A DNA stretch of 64,000 bases from Apostichopus japonicus (Eukaryota; Echinodermata; Holothuroidea; Aspidochirotida; Stichopodidae): assembly GCF_037975245.1 (NCBI RefSeq), contig NC_092572.1, positions 32,585,989-32,649,988 of the forward strand, read 5' to 3'. The translations under genes were made by a program, and so were the position numbers. Shown piece after piece: positions 11,501 through 24,700 of this stretch; position 1 is the stretch's first letter, and each line of letters begins with the position of its first letter. The notes under the pieces are model-generated. The model had not been told where the DNA came from, searched no databases, and saw only the letters and a list, made by a program, of their open reading frames with translations.

Positions 11501-13268
11501 GTCCGGAAAAGCAACGGTTGACAGGTTTTTACTGATCAGGTCATTAATAAGGGCAACAAAATTATGATCATTTAGAAGATCGTTATTGAATTTCCAGTAT
11601 CCCGGGCCTCTGTTTTCAGAATGAATGGCTAGACTAAGATTAACCATAGAATGGTCGGACTGAATACCAGGAGAAAAGGTTATGCTATGTATACAATGCT
11701 GGAGGTTCCTAGAGAGAAGAAAGAAATCTAACCTACAATGAATGCCAGGAGTTACGTTAGAACTCCAAGTAAAATTTTTGCACAACGGATTTCTTTCTCT
11801 CCGCACGTCCATGAGGTCAAAGATACCCATCAAAGCAATACATTCATCACGTGCCTTAAAGTTAGTCTTTGGCTGGCCACCGATTTTGTCCAGTTGTAAG
11901 TTGAATACAAAATTAAAATCTCCCGCAAACAGAATGGAATCGCCTTTGAAAGAATTTGCTTTGTCAGCGATCTCTGTAAAAAATTGCGGGGAGTCGATAT
12001 TTGGGGCATATAAAGCAATTAACGTGAGCACAATATCGTGAATCAAGATATCAATAATGATGTATCTACCGCACTGATGAATTTCTTTCTTGATAACAGT
12101 GAAATCTAAGTTTGGCTTGAATAAAATAGCCACCCCCGACTAAAGTAGAACCATGGCTGAAAAAAATGTTTCCGCCCCATTCATTGGGGGTACACCCCTC
12201 AGTCCGACAAGTTTTCAGTCCGACAAGTTTTCAGTCCGAAAATAAAATACACGTTTTCAGTCCGAAAATGAAATACACGTTTTCAGTCCGAAAATAAAAT
12301 ACACGTTTTCAGTCCGAAATGAAATACACGTTTTCAGTCCGAAAATGTTTTCAGTTGGGGAATGAAAGCAGTTTTAATGCCATAATATCACCAATAAACT
12401 GTGACAGCCCGAACTGATAGTAAAGAAATCGATTGAATATTTCGTATATACTCATAATTGACAAATAAGGAGTAAAGTTTTAGAAAATATATTGGAATTT
12501 TCGGTCCCCCTGGGACCTTCGTCAGCAATATTGGCAGTCGAATGAAAAGTACAAAATGTAACACAATGAAAGTATGACGCTAGGTTTAAAGTGTAAATTG
12601 CATTGATGGAATTAGAACCAAACAAACCATGACTATACAGGAAGCTGATTAAGGAGCGAAGAACAGATTACATATGTTTGTAGAACTGATAGTTGTTAAG
12701 GGGTCCCAAGTCTTTGTTGAGGCCGATGATGTGAGACTTAATACAAAAGATTCAATCGATTTTTTTACTATCAGTTCGGGCTGTCACCGTTTATTGGTGA
12801 TATTATGGCATTAAAACTGCTTTCATTCCCTAACTGAAAACGTGTATCTCATTTTCGGACTGAAAACGAATATTTCATTTTCGGACTGAAAACGTGTATT
12901 TCATTTTCGGACTGAAAACGTGTATTTCATTTTCGGACTGAAAACGTGTATTTCATTTTCGGACTAAAAACTCGTTTTTTCGGACTGAAAACGTGTATTT
13001 TATTTTCGGACTGAAAACGTGTCGGACTGAAAACTCGTTTTTTCGGACTAAAAACGTGTATTTTATTTTCGGACTGAAAACGTGTCGGACTGACAACGTG
13101 TACCCATTCATTGCACCAATAACTTTCGTCACCCAAACAGCCGTGGGTCTCTTGAATGAAAGAAATATCACACTTACGCCTATGTAAATAAGAAAAAAGC
13201 TGCCTCCGTTTCTTAAGTTGTCTAATACCTCTAGCATTATAAGAAACAATGGTTAAATCAGCCGCCAT
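8591..13268 (-). pseudogene. LINE ORF2: endonuclease and reverse transcriptase, broken
   Basis: Starts at ATG 13268 with VSYNARGI and FIQETH, the opening of an APE-type endonuclease. It is interrupted at 13105-12187 by another element and resumes with GGN..FFSHG, then GDFNFVF, RLDFFLL and SDHSMV (12133-11216). The reverse transcriptase follows in pieces: KAPGCDGLSVNFY and LILKDGKD (11149-10736), YRPITLLN, QSGFVKG and DFEKAFDRLEW (10797-10486), then GVRQGCPLSPYIF and QYADDT (10434-10102). The thumb-like C-terminal region is at 10097-9162. The last piece (9304-8591) has CSFC, then HLFWDC, the Cys/His motif of L1/Tx1 elements. At least five frame changes are needed to read through, one of them in a G run at about 12133-12138. 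Catalytic aspartates of the YADD box are present. Confidence 0.9.
12187..13105. mobile_element. Long-inverted-repeat (foldback-like) element nested in LINE ORF2
   Basis: 919-bp insertion in the LINE endonuclease, flanked by ATTCATTG on both sides (12179-12186 and 13106-13113). The uninterrupted endonuclease frame reads straight through if the insert and one flank are removed, which confirms the borders. Ends are GGGGTACAC and its complement GTGTACCC. Each arm carries tandem copies of an approximately 26-bp unit (CGTGTATTTCATTTTCGGAC plus TGAAAA), followed by a roughly 85-bp unique inverted block (12350-12440 against 12755-12835) that matches almost base for base. The central 300 bp has no coding frame. 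A non-autonomous transposon using 8-bp duplication (hAT-like or foldback) is the best guess. Confidence 0.85.
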
Positions 13269-13613
13269 TTATATACATTTGTGACGTACTGAAGGGGTAG
13301 TAACAGACATAATACATAAAAGTTAAATAGAGTTGTGAATCAAAAGAAACATTTTTAAAGTGACATGAAGGAGTAAGTAATAAATAAGGAAAAAAAAACA
13401 ATCAAACCTAACGGATAGCAAAATGTGTCCGTCAGACAAAAACCCAGTTTCCCCATATTGGGTAACAAAGGAAACGAGCCAAACGGGCAAAACAGAATAC
13501 CTTAAAGAATCTTCCATAAAAATAATGACGAAACCGAAGAGAAGAAGTTAGTGTTATCACAATAAACATGGTCTCACTCGAACTGATAAGATTTTCCACT
13601 CCCCAGTCCCGAT

Positions 13614-14397
13614 TTAAGAAAAGTTGTATGGTCTTCCATCACTTCCTCTCCATGCTCCACCAACGAAACGAAGCTTTGTCCCAGCCTGGAATAGCTCTTG
13701 AACCTGCTGGCTCCATTTTCTTTTTTCCTTTAAGTCTATTATCGACAGGTCATCCACGATATAGTAATCTTTATCGGCGGGAGCTCTTCTTGCCTTCCTC
13801 AAAATATTAATTTTGTCTTGATAAAAAGACACTTTTACCAGAATATGTCTTTCTCTTCCTTCCACGGGCCTACCGTCTCTATGGGCTCTCTCTGTTTTAC
13901 AATCCGATATTCCGGTCTCCTTAAAGACGTTCTGTGCAATTTCAATGCAATTCTCACCTTGTGCTGATTTAACGTTGATGATTCTAACATTATTTCGGCG
14001 AGAAAATCTTTCTTGCTTATTAAGCATCGTATCATGGAGCGTCTTTTCTTCTTCTAGTTTAGCGACTTTTTTCCAGAGTTGAGTAGCTCTCTTTAAGAAG
14101 TTTGTTCTCACCTCTTAATTCTTCGATAGATTCCGATAGGTTGTCAATTGCTTCTCCAAACTCGTCTTTTATCGTCTGCAATTCCTTAGAAATTTTTGAC
14201 ATAACTTTGTCCATCATACTTGTGAAGCTTTCGGACATGGTTCTAGTGTCCGCGTCCGTTTCGGAATCTGATGCCACGCCTAGGCTGTGTTGTGTTGAGG
14301 AGGTTCCTGTTAGGCTGGAGAATAGGTTCGATTGGGATGCAAGCGTGTTCCGTTTTTTCTTTCCAAAACTGCCAGGTGGTCTTCCTCTCTTTTTCAT
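13614..14397 (-). pseudogene. LINE ORF1: coiled coil and RNA-binding domain, one frameshift
   Basis: Starts at ATG 14397 with a basic N-terminus (KKRGRPPGSFGKKKR), then a Ser/Thr-rich stretch and a long heptad region (MMDKVMSKISKELQ, LSESIEELRGENKLL) that should form a coiled coil. The frame ends early at a six-base T run in the plus strand (14067-14072). Removing one base restores a continuous coil into the second frame. The second frame (to 13614) has RFSRRNNVRIINV, ERAHRDGRP and ILVKVSFYQDK, the RRM-like and C-terminal pattern of L1 ORF1 proteins (transposase 22 family). Its role would be an RNA-binding nucleoprotein chaperone for the LINE transcript. It lies 345 bp upstream of ORF2. Confidence 0.85.
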
Positions 14398-14544
14398 GTT
14401 ATTTACAATTATGTTAGCACGTATAATTGCTGTCTTTTCTCAATCTTTTTGTAACTTTGATGGAAGATTTATATCTTTAAAAGCCGATATCTATAGCCCC
14501 GAGAGAGAAGACGTTCTTACTCCGTCATGTCAGGCTCGTTCTCT

Positions 14545-15003
14545 GTACCGCACGTTCTATTAATCGGTATCGCACGTCCAATTTATCGGTACCGCACTTT
14601 CTATTCATCGGTACCGCACATTCGATTAATCGGTATCGTAAATTCGATTTATCGTTATCGCACATACGATTTATCGTTATCGCACATTCGATTTATCGGT
14701 ACCGCAGATTCGATTAATCGGTATCGCACGTTCGATTTATCGGTACCGCATTTTCGATTGATCGGTACCGCAAAATCGATTTATCGGTCTCGCACATTCG
14801 ATTTATCGGTGCCGCACAATCGATATATCGGTACCACATATACGATAAATGGGTACCGCACAATCGAATTATCGGTAGCGCACATTCGATTTATCGGTAT
14901 TGCAATTTGATTAATCGGTATCGCAGGTTCGATCTATCGGTACCGCACTTTCTATTTATCGGTACCGCACAATCGATTAATCGGTACCGCACATTCGATT
15001 TAT
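14545..15003. repeat. 22-bp minisatellite array, segment 2
   Basis: About 20 copies of the same 22-bp unit, sandwiched between the minus-strand LINE and the plus-strand LINE. It ends with ATTCGATTTAT directly against the second LINE. Both LINEs therefore inserted into one pre-existing array. Confidence 0.96.
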
Positions 15004-18000
15004 TTATTTGAAGTCGTTTTCAAATTTTATCGAGAAAGTGTATTTTACGCTTGTGATATTTTTAACATTTGTTTACGTTTCGTTGGATTGGCCTATCACT
15101 ATGCCTAACGTTAAGCCTAACCTACACAGTTACAGTAGGCAGGAGCTCATCGATCTCCGTACAATACCGCGGTCTATACCGTTGAGCCATGAGATTATCG
15201 ATCAAATAATTACAAATGGGATTACTGCTACAAATCGCTTTAAAAATCACCGGACAAAGAGAGGAACCAAGGGGGTGAAAAGGCGGCGGATACCGGTTAT
15301 TATTACTTCACCTAATTATGAGCTTTCCCGTGGACCTGGATCAAACACTGACAATCTGATTGCTATTGATTGTACAAAAGCCCCTAAACCCATCCAAACT
15401 GTTATGGGAAACCGTGACCATACTAGGTCATATCAACAAAACCGAGGTATCGAAAATCAAAATCTATTGACAGTAAAGCGAATTTCCGCTTTTCACCGCA
15501 ATCGCAAACTCTCCTTCAGCCTATGGAATGCCCGCTCCATCAACAACAAAATTGCAGCCTTGTGTAGTAGCATTGTTGAGAATGATACAGACATTTTCGC
15601 TGTAACAGAAACCTGGATTGGGGAACATCGACAATGTGCTGTGAGCGAATTTAAAGCGTCATTGAGCGGTTATGATGTTTATCAACGGCCCCGCGCAAAC
15701 CGTAAAGGAGGCGGAGTAGCGCTCATTATTCGCTCCGATTATAAGGTGAAGAAGATGAACTCTGGATTGTTCAAATCCTTCGAACATGTTGATCTGACTG
15801 TCAAAGTTAATGACGTCACCACACGCATCGCACTTATCTACCGGCCCCCTCCGTCAAGAACCAATGGTTGCAAAACTGCAGACTTTCTGGTTGAATTTGC
15901 ATCATTTTTGGAGGTTTTAGTAATTGCACCAGGTCGCCTCATTATTCTTGGAGATTTCAACATCCATGTCGACAACGCTACAAATGGTGACGCCTTGAAA
16001 TTCCATGATTTACTCTGTAGTATGAATCTTGTACAACTTGTTCGTGGATCGACCCATGCTAGCGGTCATACTTTGGACTTGGTAATCACCCGCTCGATCG
16101 AATCACCAATCTGCACCATCAGTGATGTCACCAATGACAACAGTCTACCTTCTGATCATAGCTTGATAAAATTCATCACGGACATTTCACGACCCCACGC
16201 GACAAAAACTACACGTGTTATACGGAACATTCGATCTATCCGAAGTGACCAGCTGGTAGAGGCGATTAAAAAATACAAGCCTGTTGACAGTGATGATGAG
16301 TACGGCATTTCAGTTGACACGTTATCAGTCAACTTCGGTAAGAAACTGTCTGACGTTATGGATATGCTTGCTCCTGCGAAAAAGAAGGTAATTGTGAACA
16401 AAGCTCGAGCTCCGTGGTACACAGATGAACTTCGACTTCTGAGGAATAATGTTCGCCGTTTAGAACGAGCTTGGCTCAGCTCACCGCTGGAGATTAACAA
16501 GCAAATATTCCATGGTGCCCGAACATCTTACCATGACGAATGCGAGAGAGCTAAAACTCAGTACCACCGTTCTCGCATACAGTCCGCCAACACCAGGAAG
16601 CTGTTTGCCGTGGTTGATGAGATCACAGGAGACAAGAAGTTAACTGGTGCCATCCTACCTAAGCACAACGATCCGCAGCAAATGGCGCAAGATTTCTCTG
16701 ACTTTTTCTGTGGGAAAGATCAGGAAACTACGAGATACATTCCATGATGTTACAAAGCCAAGTTTACCACCGTGCCCACCTAGTCATAGCTTTTCGAACT
16801 TCAAGCCAATTACCCGTGACGACGCAACCAAACGTATTTCAGCTATGAACTCGAAATCTTCAGCGCTCGATCCGATGCCAACTCAGCTCGTTAAACTTTG
16901 CCTACCAGAACTAGTGAATGATCTTGTTAACATTGCCAACACTTCCTTCGAAGCAGGGACTGTTCCGCGACGTCATAAACGCGCTCTTGTCAGACCATTA
17001 TTGAAAAAGCCCGGACTGGATCCTGATCTTTTATCAAATTATCGTCCCGTTTCCAACCTTTTATTTGAACATAAATTTTTAGAGAACATGTGTTTTGATC
17101 AAATTGATGAATATTTTAACCAATTCTCTCTTTATTCGAAATTTCAATCTGCATACCGAAGAAACCATAGCACAGAAACCGCGTTGCTTCGTGTAAGAAA
17201 TGACATTCTAGTTTCAATGGACAATCATTAAGAGTGCATTTTAGTCCTACTCGATCTTACCGCCGCATTCGATACAATTGACCACGATATTTTACTGCAG
17301 CGTTTGGAGCATCGGTTTGGCATAAATGGTGTTGCTTTAAAGTGGTTCCATTCATATCTTCGAGGATGTACTCAACGTGTCTATATTGACAATTGTTATT
17401 CGGACGATGAACCATTATTTTGCGGTGTACCACAGGGAAGCGTTCTTGGGCCGATTCTTTTTACCTTGTATACATCCCCACTCGAAGACATTATTTTAGC
17501 CAATGATATTGACTTTATGCTTTTTGCCGATGATACACAACTGTATTTTTCGTGTAAAAATCTATCTGACTGGACATTCATACCTGAAAAATGCATAGAT
17601 GATATTCGTGAGTTGATGGCATCAAATCGACTTGTACTCAATGATAGCAAAACAGAAGTAATTCATTTTCACAGTAAGTTCCGAAAAGTTCAAACAGACA
17701 TATCTAGTTTCAGAGTTAGTGTTACTCATGTTAAACCCATTTCCGTTGTCAGAAATTTAGGAGTGCAATTTGATGAATTCAGTTCTATGTCAAGTCATGT
17801 TTCAAAAATTTGTCAGTCAGCATCATACTCATTGTATCGTATTGGGAAAATTCGTAAGCTCTTAGATCGCACAAGTACAGAAAGATTAATTCATGCATTT
17901 GTTACATCGCACCTTGATTATTGTAATAGTTTATTATATGGAATTGAGCAACAGCAACTGTCACGTCTTCAATTGATTCAAAACTCGGCAGCACGCATGG

Positions 18001-18775
18001 TTACACGGAGTAAGAGGCACGAACACATCACACCCATATTGATTGACCTTCATTGGTTACCTGTCTCCGCAAGGATCGAATTTAAGTCTCTTGTCATAAC
18101 TTACAATATTATAAATGGCACTGCCCCTCACTATCTTGGCTCTCTGATCAGTCGTCAGGCTCTTCCAGAGCCCATGCAGATTGCAAATCGCACACGACAG
18201 AGGAACAGTCATTCAGTGGAGATAAGACTAGAGCCTGGCAGATTCGCCCAAAAAAGCTTTGGCGCACGATCCTTTGCCTATTTTGCACCTGATCTATGGA
18301 ATGCACTCCCCAATGACATCAGGGCAGCTCCATCATTAAATGTTTTCAAGGCGCACCTTAAAACTCACCTTTTTCGAAAGTATTATTCTTTTTAAGCCTC
18401 CAGTCATATTGATTGTGTTACCATCTTTCCATGTTTTGATTGTTTTATATTGAAATTTATTTTCTATTTATGTTTTGTTAGTCTTATTGTTGCTATTTCT
18501 TCGGCTGTAATAGTTTAGTATTTTAGTTTTAATGTATGTTGTCATATTTTATTGCTTTTGTCTTTAATTTCTGAATTTTATTGTTTTTTAATAATTAGTG
18601 TTAAGTTTTTTTTTATATCTGTAATTCTTAGGATGCAATATTTTTAGATTGTATTATTTTTAAGCTGTAATACTTTTTAAGTTATATTTTTTATGAGTTT
18701 CTGTGAAGCTGCTTTGAGATCATTCTTTTGATGTAAAGCGCTATATAAGAATAAATTATTATTATTATTATTATT
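15004..18775 (+). mobile_element. CR1/L2-like LINE inserted in the minisatellite
   Basis: Plus-strand non-LTR element. GATTTAT occurs at both borders (14997-15003 and 18776-18782), a plausible 7-bp target duplication. The coding part spans 15008-18395. The 3' untranslated region of 380 bp is T-rich and ends in GTAAAGCGCTATATAAGAA followed by an ATT/TTA microsatellite (18757-18775), the kind of tail seen in L2/CR1-group elements. No ORF1 is evident, so the 5' end is probably truncated or ORF1 is absent. Confidence 0.9.
15008..18395 (+). pseudogene. CR1/L2-type endonuclease-reverse transcriptase, one frameshift and one stop
   Basis: The first frame (15008-16747) has an N-terminal basic region with SYSRQELIDLR, then the APE endonuclease: SLWNARSINNK at about residue 170, VTETWIGE at about 200, ILGDFNIHVD at about 313, TLDLVIT and PSDHSLI at about 381. 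A one-base shift in ACTTTTTCTG (about 16701-16710) moves the reading into the next frame, which begins with GKIRKLRDTF and includes NYRPVSNL and FQSAYRRNHSTETALL. A TAA at 17229-17231 interrupts this frame just before [14 protein letters not shown]. It then continues with [40 protein letters not shown] and the family-typical end [16 protein letters not shown]. The active-site FADD is intact, but two lesions make the copy non-functional. A start codon inside the LINE is assumed, not proven. Confidence 0.92.
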
Positions 18776-21700
18776 GATTTATCGGTACCGCACATTCTAT
18801 TAATCGGTACAGCACATTCGATTTATCGGTATCGAACATTTGATTAATTGGTACCGCACAATCGATTTATCGGTATTGCACGTTCGATTTATCGGTATCG
18901 TAAATTCGATTTATCGGTACCGCATATTCGATTAATCGGTATCGCACGTTCGATTTATCGGTACCGCATTTTCGATTGATCGGTACCACACAATCGATTT
19001 ATCGGTACCGCACAATCGATTTATCGGTACCGCACATTCTATTTATCGGTAAAGCACAATCGATTTATCGTTACCGCATTTGATTTCATGGTATAGTAAA
19101 TTCGATTTATCGGTACTGCACTTTCGATTTATCGGTACCGGACATTCGATATATCGGTACCGCACTATCGATTTATCGGTACCGCACTATCGATTTATTA
19201 GTACCGCACATTCGATTAATCGGTATCGCACGTTCGATTTATCGGTACCGCACATTCGACTTATCGGTACCGCACATTCGATTTATCGTTACCGCACACT
19301 CGATTTATCGGTAACGCAATTCTATTAATCGGTATCGCACGTTCGATTTATCGGTACCGCACTTTCTATTTATCGGTACCGCACATTCGATTAATCGGTA
19401 TCGTATATTCGATTTATCGGTATCTCACATTCGATTAATCGGTATCGCACGTTCGATTTATCGGTACCACACTTTCTATTTATCGGTACCGCACATTCGA
19501 TTAATCGGTATCGTATATTCGATTTATCGGTATCGCACATTCGATTTATCGGTATCGCCCATTCGATTTATTGGTACCGAACAATTGATTTATCGGTATC
19601 GCATATTCGATTTATTGGTATCGCACATTCGATTTATCGATACAACACATTGGTTTTATCGGTACTGCACATTCTATTTATCGGTATCGCACATTCGACT
19701 TATCGGTGTCGCATAATCGATTTATCGGTACCGTACTTTCTATTAATCGGTATCGCACGTTCTATTTATCGTTACCGCACTTTCGAATGATTGGCACCGC
19801 ATAATCGATTTATCGGTACAGCACAATCGATTGATCAGTATCGCACATACGATTAACCGGTATCGCACGTTCGATTTATCGTTACCGCACATTCCATTTA
19901 TCGGTACCGCACATTCGATTAATAGGTATCGCACATTCGATTTATCGGTACCGCACAATCGATTTATCGGTCCCGCACATACGATTTATCGTTACCGCAC
20001 ATTCTATTTATCGGTATCGCACATTCGATGTATCGGTACCGCACATTTGATTGATCGGTATCGCACATTCTATTGATAGGTATCGTAAATTCGATTTATC
20101 GGTCCCGCACAATCGATTTATCGGTACAGCACTTTCGATTTATCGGTACAGCACTTCCGATTTATCGGTACCGCACATTCTATTTATCAGTATCGCACAT
20201 TCGATTTATCGGTATCGCACATTCGATTATCGGTCCCGCACAATCGATTTATCGGTACAGCACTTTCGATTTATCGGTACCGCACATTCGAAATATCGGT
20301 ATCGTAAATTCAATTAATCGGTATCGCACATTCGATTTGTCGGTATCTCACATTCGACTTATCGGTACCGCACATTCGATTTATCGGTACCGCACATTCG
20401 ATTTATCGGTGCCGCACAATCGATATATCGGTACCGCATATACGATAAATGGGTACCGCACAATCGAATTATCGGTAGCGCACATTCGATTTATCGGTAT
20501 TGCAATTTGATAAATCGGTATCGCAGGTTCGATCTATCGGTACCGCACTTTCTATATATCGGTACCGCACTTTCTATTTATCGGTAACGCAATTCGATAA
20601 ATCGGTATCGCACAATCGATTAATCGGTATCGCACGTTCGATTTATCGGTACCACATATCAATTAATCGGTATCACACCTTCGATATATCGGTACGGCAC
20701 AATCGATTTATCGGTACGGCACATTCTATTTATCGGTATTACACACTCGATTAATCAGTATTGTACTTTCATTTGATCGGTACGGCACAATCGATTTATC
20801 GGTACCGTAAATTCAATTTATCGGTATCGCGCATTCTATTTGTCGGTATCGCACATTCGACTTATCGGTACAGCACATTCGATTTATCGTTACCGCATAT
20901 CGATTAATCGGTATCGCACGTTCGATTTATCGTTACCGCACATTCGATTTATCGGTACCGCACTATCGATTTATTAGTACCGCACATTCGATTAATCGGT
21001 ATCGCACGTTCGATTTATCGGTACCGCACAATCGATTTATCGGTACGGCACAATCGATTTATTGGTATTACACACTCGATTAATCGGTATTGTACTTTCA
21101 TTTGATCGGTACGGCACAATCGATTTATCGGTACCGTAAATTCAATTTATCGGTATCGCGCATTCGATTTGTCGGTATCGCACATTCGACTTATCGGTAC
21201 CGCACAATCGATTTATCGGTACCGCACAATCGATTCATCTGTTTCGCACTTTAGATTGATCGGTACCGCATAATCGATTTATCGGTACAGCACAATGGAT
21301 TTATCAGTACCGCACATTCGATTAATGGGTTTCGTAAATTCGATTTTTCGGTATTGCACATTCGATTAACCGGTATCGCATTTTCGATGTATCGGTATCG
21401 CACGTTCTATTTATCGGTATCGCACGTTCGATTTATCGTTACCGCACATTCGATTTATCGGTACCGCACATTTCATTTATCGGTACCGCACTATCGATTT
21501 ATTAGTACCGCACATTCGATTTATCGTTATCGCACATTCGATTGATCGGTATCGCACATTCGATTTATCGGTACCGCACAATCGATTTATCGGTACCGCT
21601 TATTCGATAAATCGGTACCGCACAATCGAATAATGGGTACCGCACATTCGATTTATCGGTATCGTTAATTCATTTTTATCGGTATCGCGCATTCGATTTA

Positions 21701-24700
21701 TCGGTCCCGCACAATCGATTTATCGGTTATGCATTTGATTAATCGGTATCGTAAATTCGTTTTATCGGTATCGCACAATCGATTTATCGGTACCGCATAT
21801 CGATTAATCGGTATCGCACATTCGATTTATCGGTATCGTAAATTCAATTTATCGGTACCGCACTTTCTATTTATCGGTACCGCACTTTCTATTTATCGGT
21901 AACGCAATTCGATAAATCGGTATCGCACAATCCATTAATCGGTATCGCACGTTCGATTTATCGGTACCACATATCAATTAATCGGTATCACACCTTCGAT
22001 ATATCGGTACGGCACAATCGATTTATCGGTACGGCACATTCTATTTATCGGTATCGTAAATTCAATTTATCGGTACCGCACTTTCTATTTATCGGTACCG
22101 CACTTTCTATTTATCGGTAACGCAATTCGATAAATCGGTATCGCACAATCCATTAATCGGTATCGCACGTTCGATTTATCGGTACCACATATCAATTAAT
22201 CGGTATCGCACGTTCGATATATCGTTACCGCACATTCGATTTATCGGTACCGCACATTTCATTTATCGGTACCGCACTATCGATTTATTAGTACCGCACA
22301 TTCGATTAATCGTAATCGCACGTTCGATTTATCGGTACTGCACTTTCTATTTATCGGTACCGCACATTCGATCAATCGGTATCGTAAATTCGATTAATCG
22401 GTATCGCACATTCGATTGATCGGTATCGCACATTGGATTTATCGGTACCGCACAATCGATTTATCGGTACCGCTTATTCGATAAATCGGTACCGCACAAT
22501 CGAATAATGGGTACCGCACATTCGATTTATCGGTATCGTTAATTCATTTTTATCGGTATCGCGCATTCGATTTATCGGTCCCGCACAATCGATTTATCGG
22601 TTATGCATTTGATTAATCGGTATCGTAAATTCGTTTTATCGGTATCGCACAATCGATTAATCGGTACCGCATATCGATTAATCGGTATCGCACATTCGAT
22701 TTATCGGTATCGTAAATTCAATTTATCGGTGTCGCGCATTCGATTTGTCGGTATCGCACATTCGACTTATCGGTACCGCACATTCGATTTATCGGTACCG
22801 CATATCGATTAATCGGTATCGCACATTCGAATAATCGGTATCGCACTTTCGATTTATCCTTACCGCACTTTCATTTGATCGGTACGGCACAATCGATTTA
22901 TCGGTACCGCATTTGATTTATCGGTATCGTAAATTCGATTTATCGGTATTGCACTTTCGATTTATCGGTATCACACGTTTGATTTATCGGTATCGCACGT
23001 TCCATTAATCGGTACCGCACATTCGATTTATCGATATCGCATATTCGATTTATTGGTATCGCACATTCGATTTATCGGTATCGCACATTCTATTTATCGG
23101 TACCGCACTTTCATTTGATCGGCTCGGCACAATCTATTTATCGGTATCGCGCATTCGATTAATCGGTATCGCACTTTCGATTTATCGGTACCGCACTTTC
23201 ATTTGATCCGTACGGCACAATCGATTTATCGGTACCGCATAATCGATATATCGGTACAGCACAATGGATTTATCAGTACCGCACATTCGATCAATCGGTA
23301 TCGCACGTTCGATTTATCGGTACTGCACTTTCTATTTATCGGTACCGCACATTCGATTAATCGGTATCGTAAATTCAATTGATCGGTATCGCACATTCGA
23401 TTTATCGGTACCGCACAATCGATTCATCGGTACCGCTTATTCGATTTATCGGTAATCGATTCGATTAATAGGTATCAAAGGTTCAATTAATCGGTACCGC
23501 ACATTCGATTTATCGGTACAGCACATTCGATTTCGGTACCGCAGATTCGATTAATCGGTATCGCACGTTCGATTTATCAGTACCGCACTTTCTATTTATC
23601 GGTACCGCACATTCCATTAATCGTATCGTAAATTCGATTTAGCGTTATGGCACATTCGATTTATCGGTCTCTTACATTCGATTTATCGGTACCGCACAAT
23701 CGATATATCGGTACCCCATATACGATAAATCGGTATCGCACGTTCGATTTATCGGTACCGCATAATCGATTTATCGGTCTCGCACATTCGATTTATCGGT
23801 ACCGCACAATCGATATATCGGTACCCCATATACGATAAATGGGTACCGCACATTCGAATTATAGGTAGCGCACATTCGATTTATCGGTACCGCACATTAA
23901 GTTAATGGGTATCGCACATTCGATTTATCGGTACCGCTTTTTCGATAAATCGGTACCGCACGTTCGAATAATCGGTACCGAACATTCGATTTATCGGTAT
24001 CGTTAATTCATTATTATCGGTATCGCGCATTCGATTTATCGGTCCCGCACAATCGATATATCGGTACCGCATTTGATTAATCGGTATCGTAAATTCAATT
24101 TATCGGTATTGCACTTTCCATTTATCGTTATCGCACATTCGATTTATCGGTACCGCACATTCTATTTATCGGTACCGCACATTCGATTTATCGGTAATCG
24201 ATTCGATTAATAGGTATCAAAGGTTCAATTAATCGGTACCGCACATTCGTTTTATCGGTACAGCATATTCGATTTCGGTACCGCAGATTCGATTAATCGG
24301 TATCGCACGTTCGATTTATCAGTACCGCACTTTCTATTTATCGGTACCGCACATTCCATTAATCGTATCGTAAATTCGATTTAGCGTTATGGCACATTCG
24401 ATTTATCGGTATCGCACATTCGATTTATCGGTACCGCACAATCGATATATCGGTACCCCATATACGAAAAATCCGTATCGCACGTTCCATTTATCGGTAC
24501 CGCATAATCGATTTATCGGTCTCGCACTTTCGATTTATCGGTACCGCACAATCGATATATCGGTACCCAATATACGATAAATCGGTACCGCACAATCGAA
24601 TTATCGGTAGCGCACATTCGATTTATCGGTACCGCACATTAAGTTAATGGGTATCGCACATTCGATTTATAGGTCCCGCACAATCGATTTATCGTTACCG

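Larger units (their letters stand above)
8401..14544 (-). mobile_element. Tx1/L1-like LINE inserted in the minisatellite
   Basis: Minus-strand non-LTR retrotransposon with an ORF1, an ORF2 (endonuclease, reverse transcriptase, Cys/His tail) and an A-rich 3' end, seen as T-rich sequence at 8401-8420. The 22-bp array stops at its 3' end and resumes at its 5' end. The flanks repeat GTACCGCAC(A/G)TTC (8388-8400 and 14545-14557, one mismatch), consistent with a 13-bp target duplication, although the target is itself repetitive. The 5' untranslated part is about 150 bp. The element is near full length (about 5.2 kb without the nested insertion) but has several frameshifts, so it is dead. Confidence 0.9.

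Noticed and set aside
12927-13268. A 113-codon frame with VFSPKKRVFSP repeats
   Set aside because: Its first part is real LINE endonuclease, but the rest is read-through into the tandem units of the nested inverted-repeat element.
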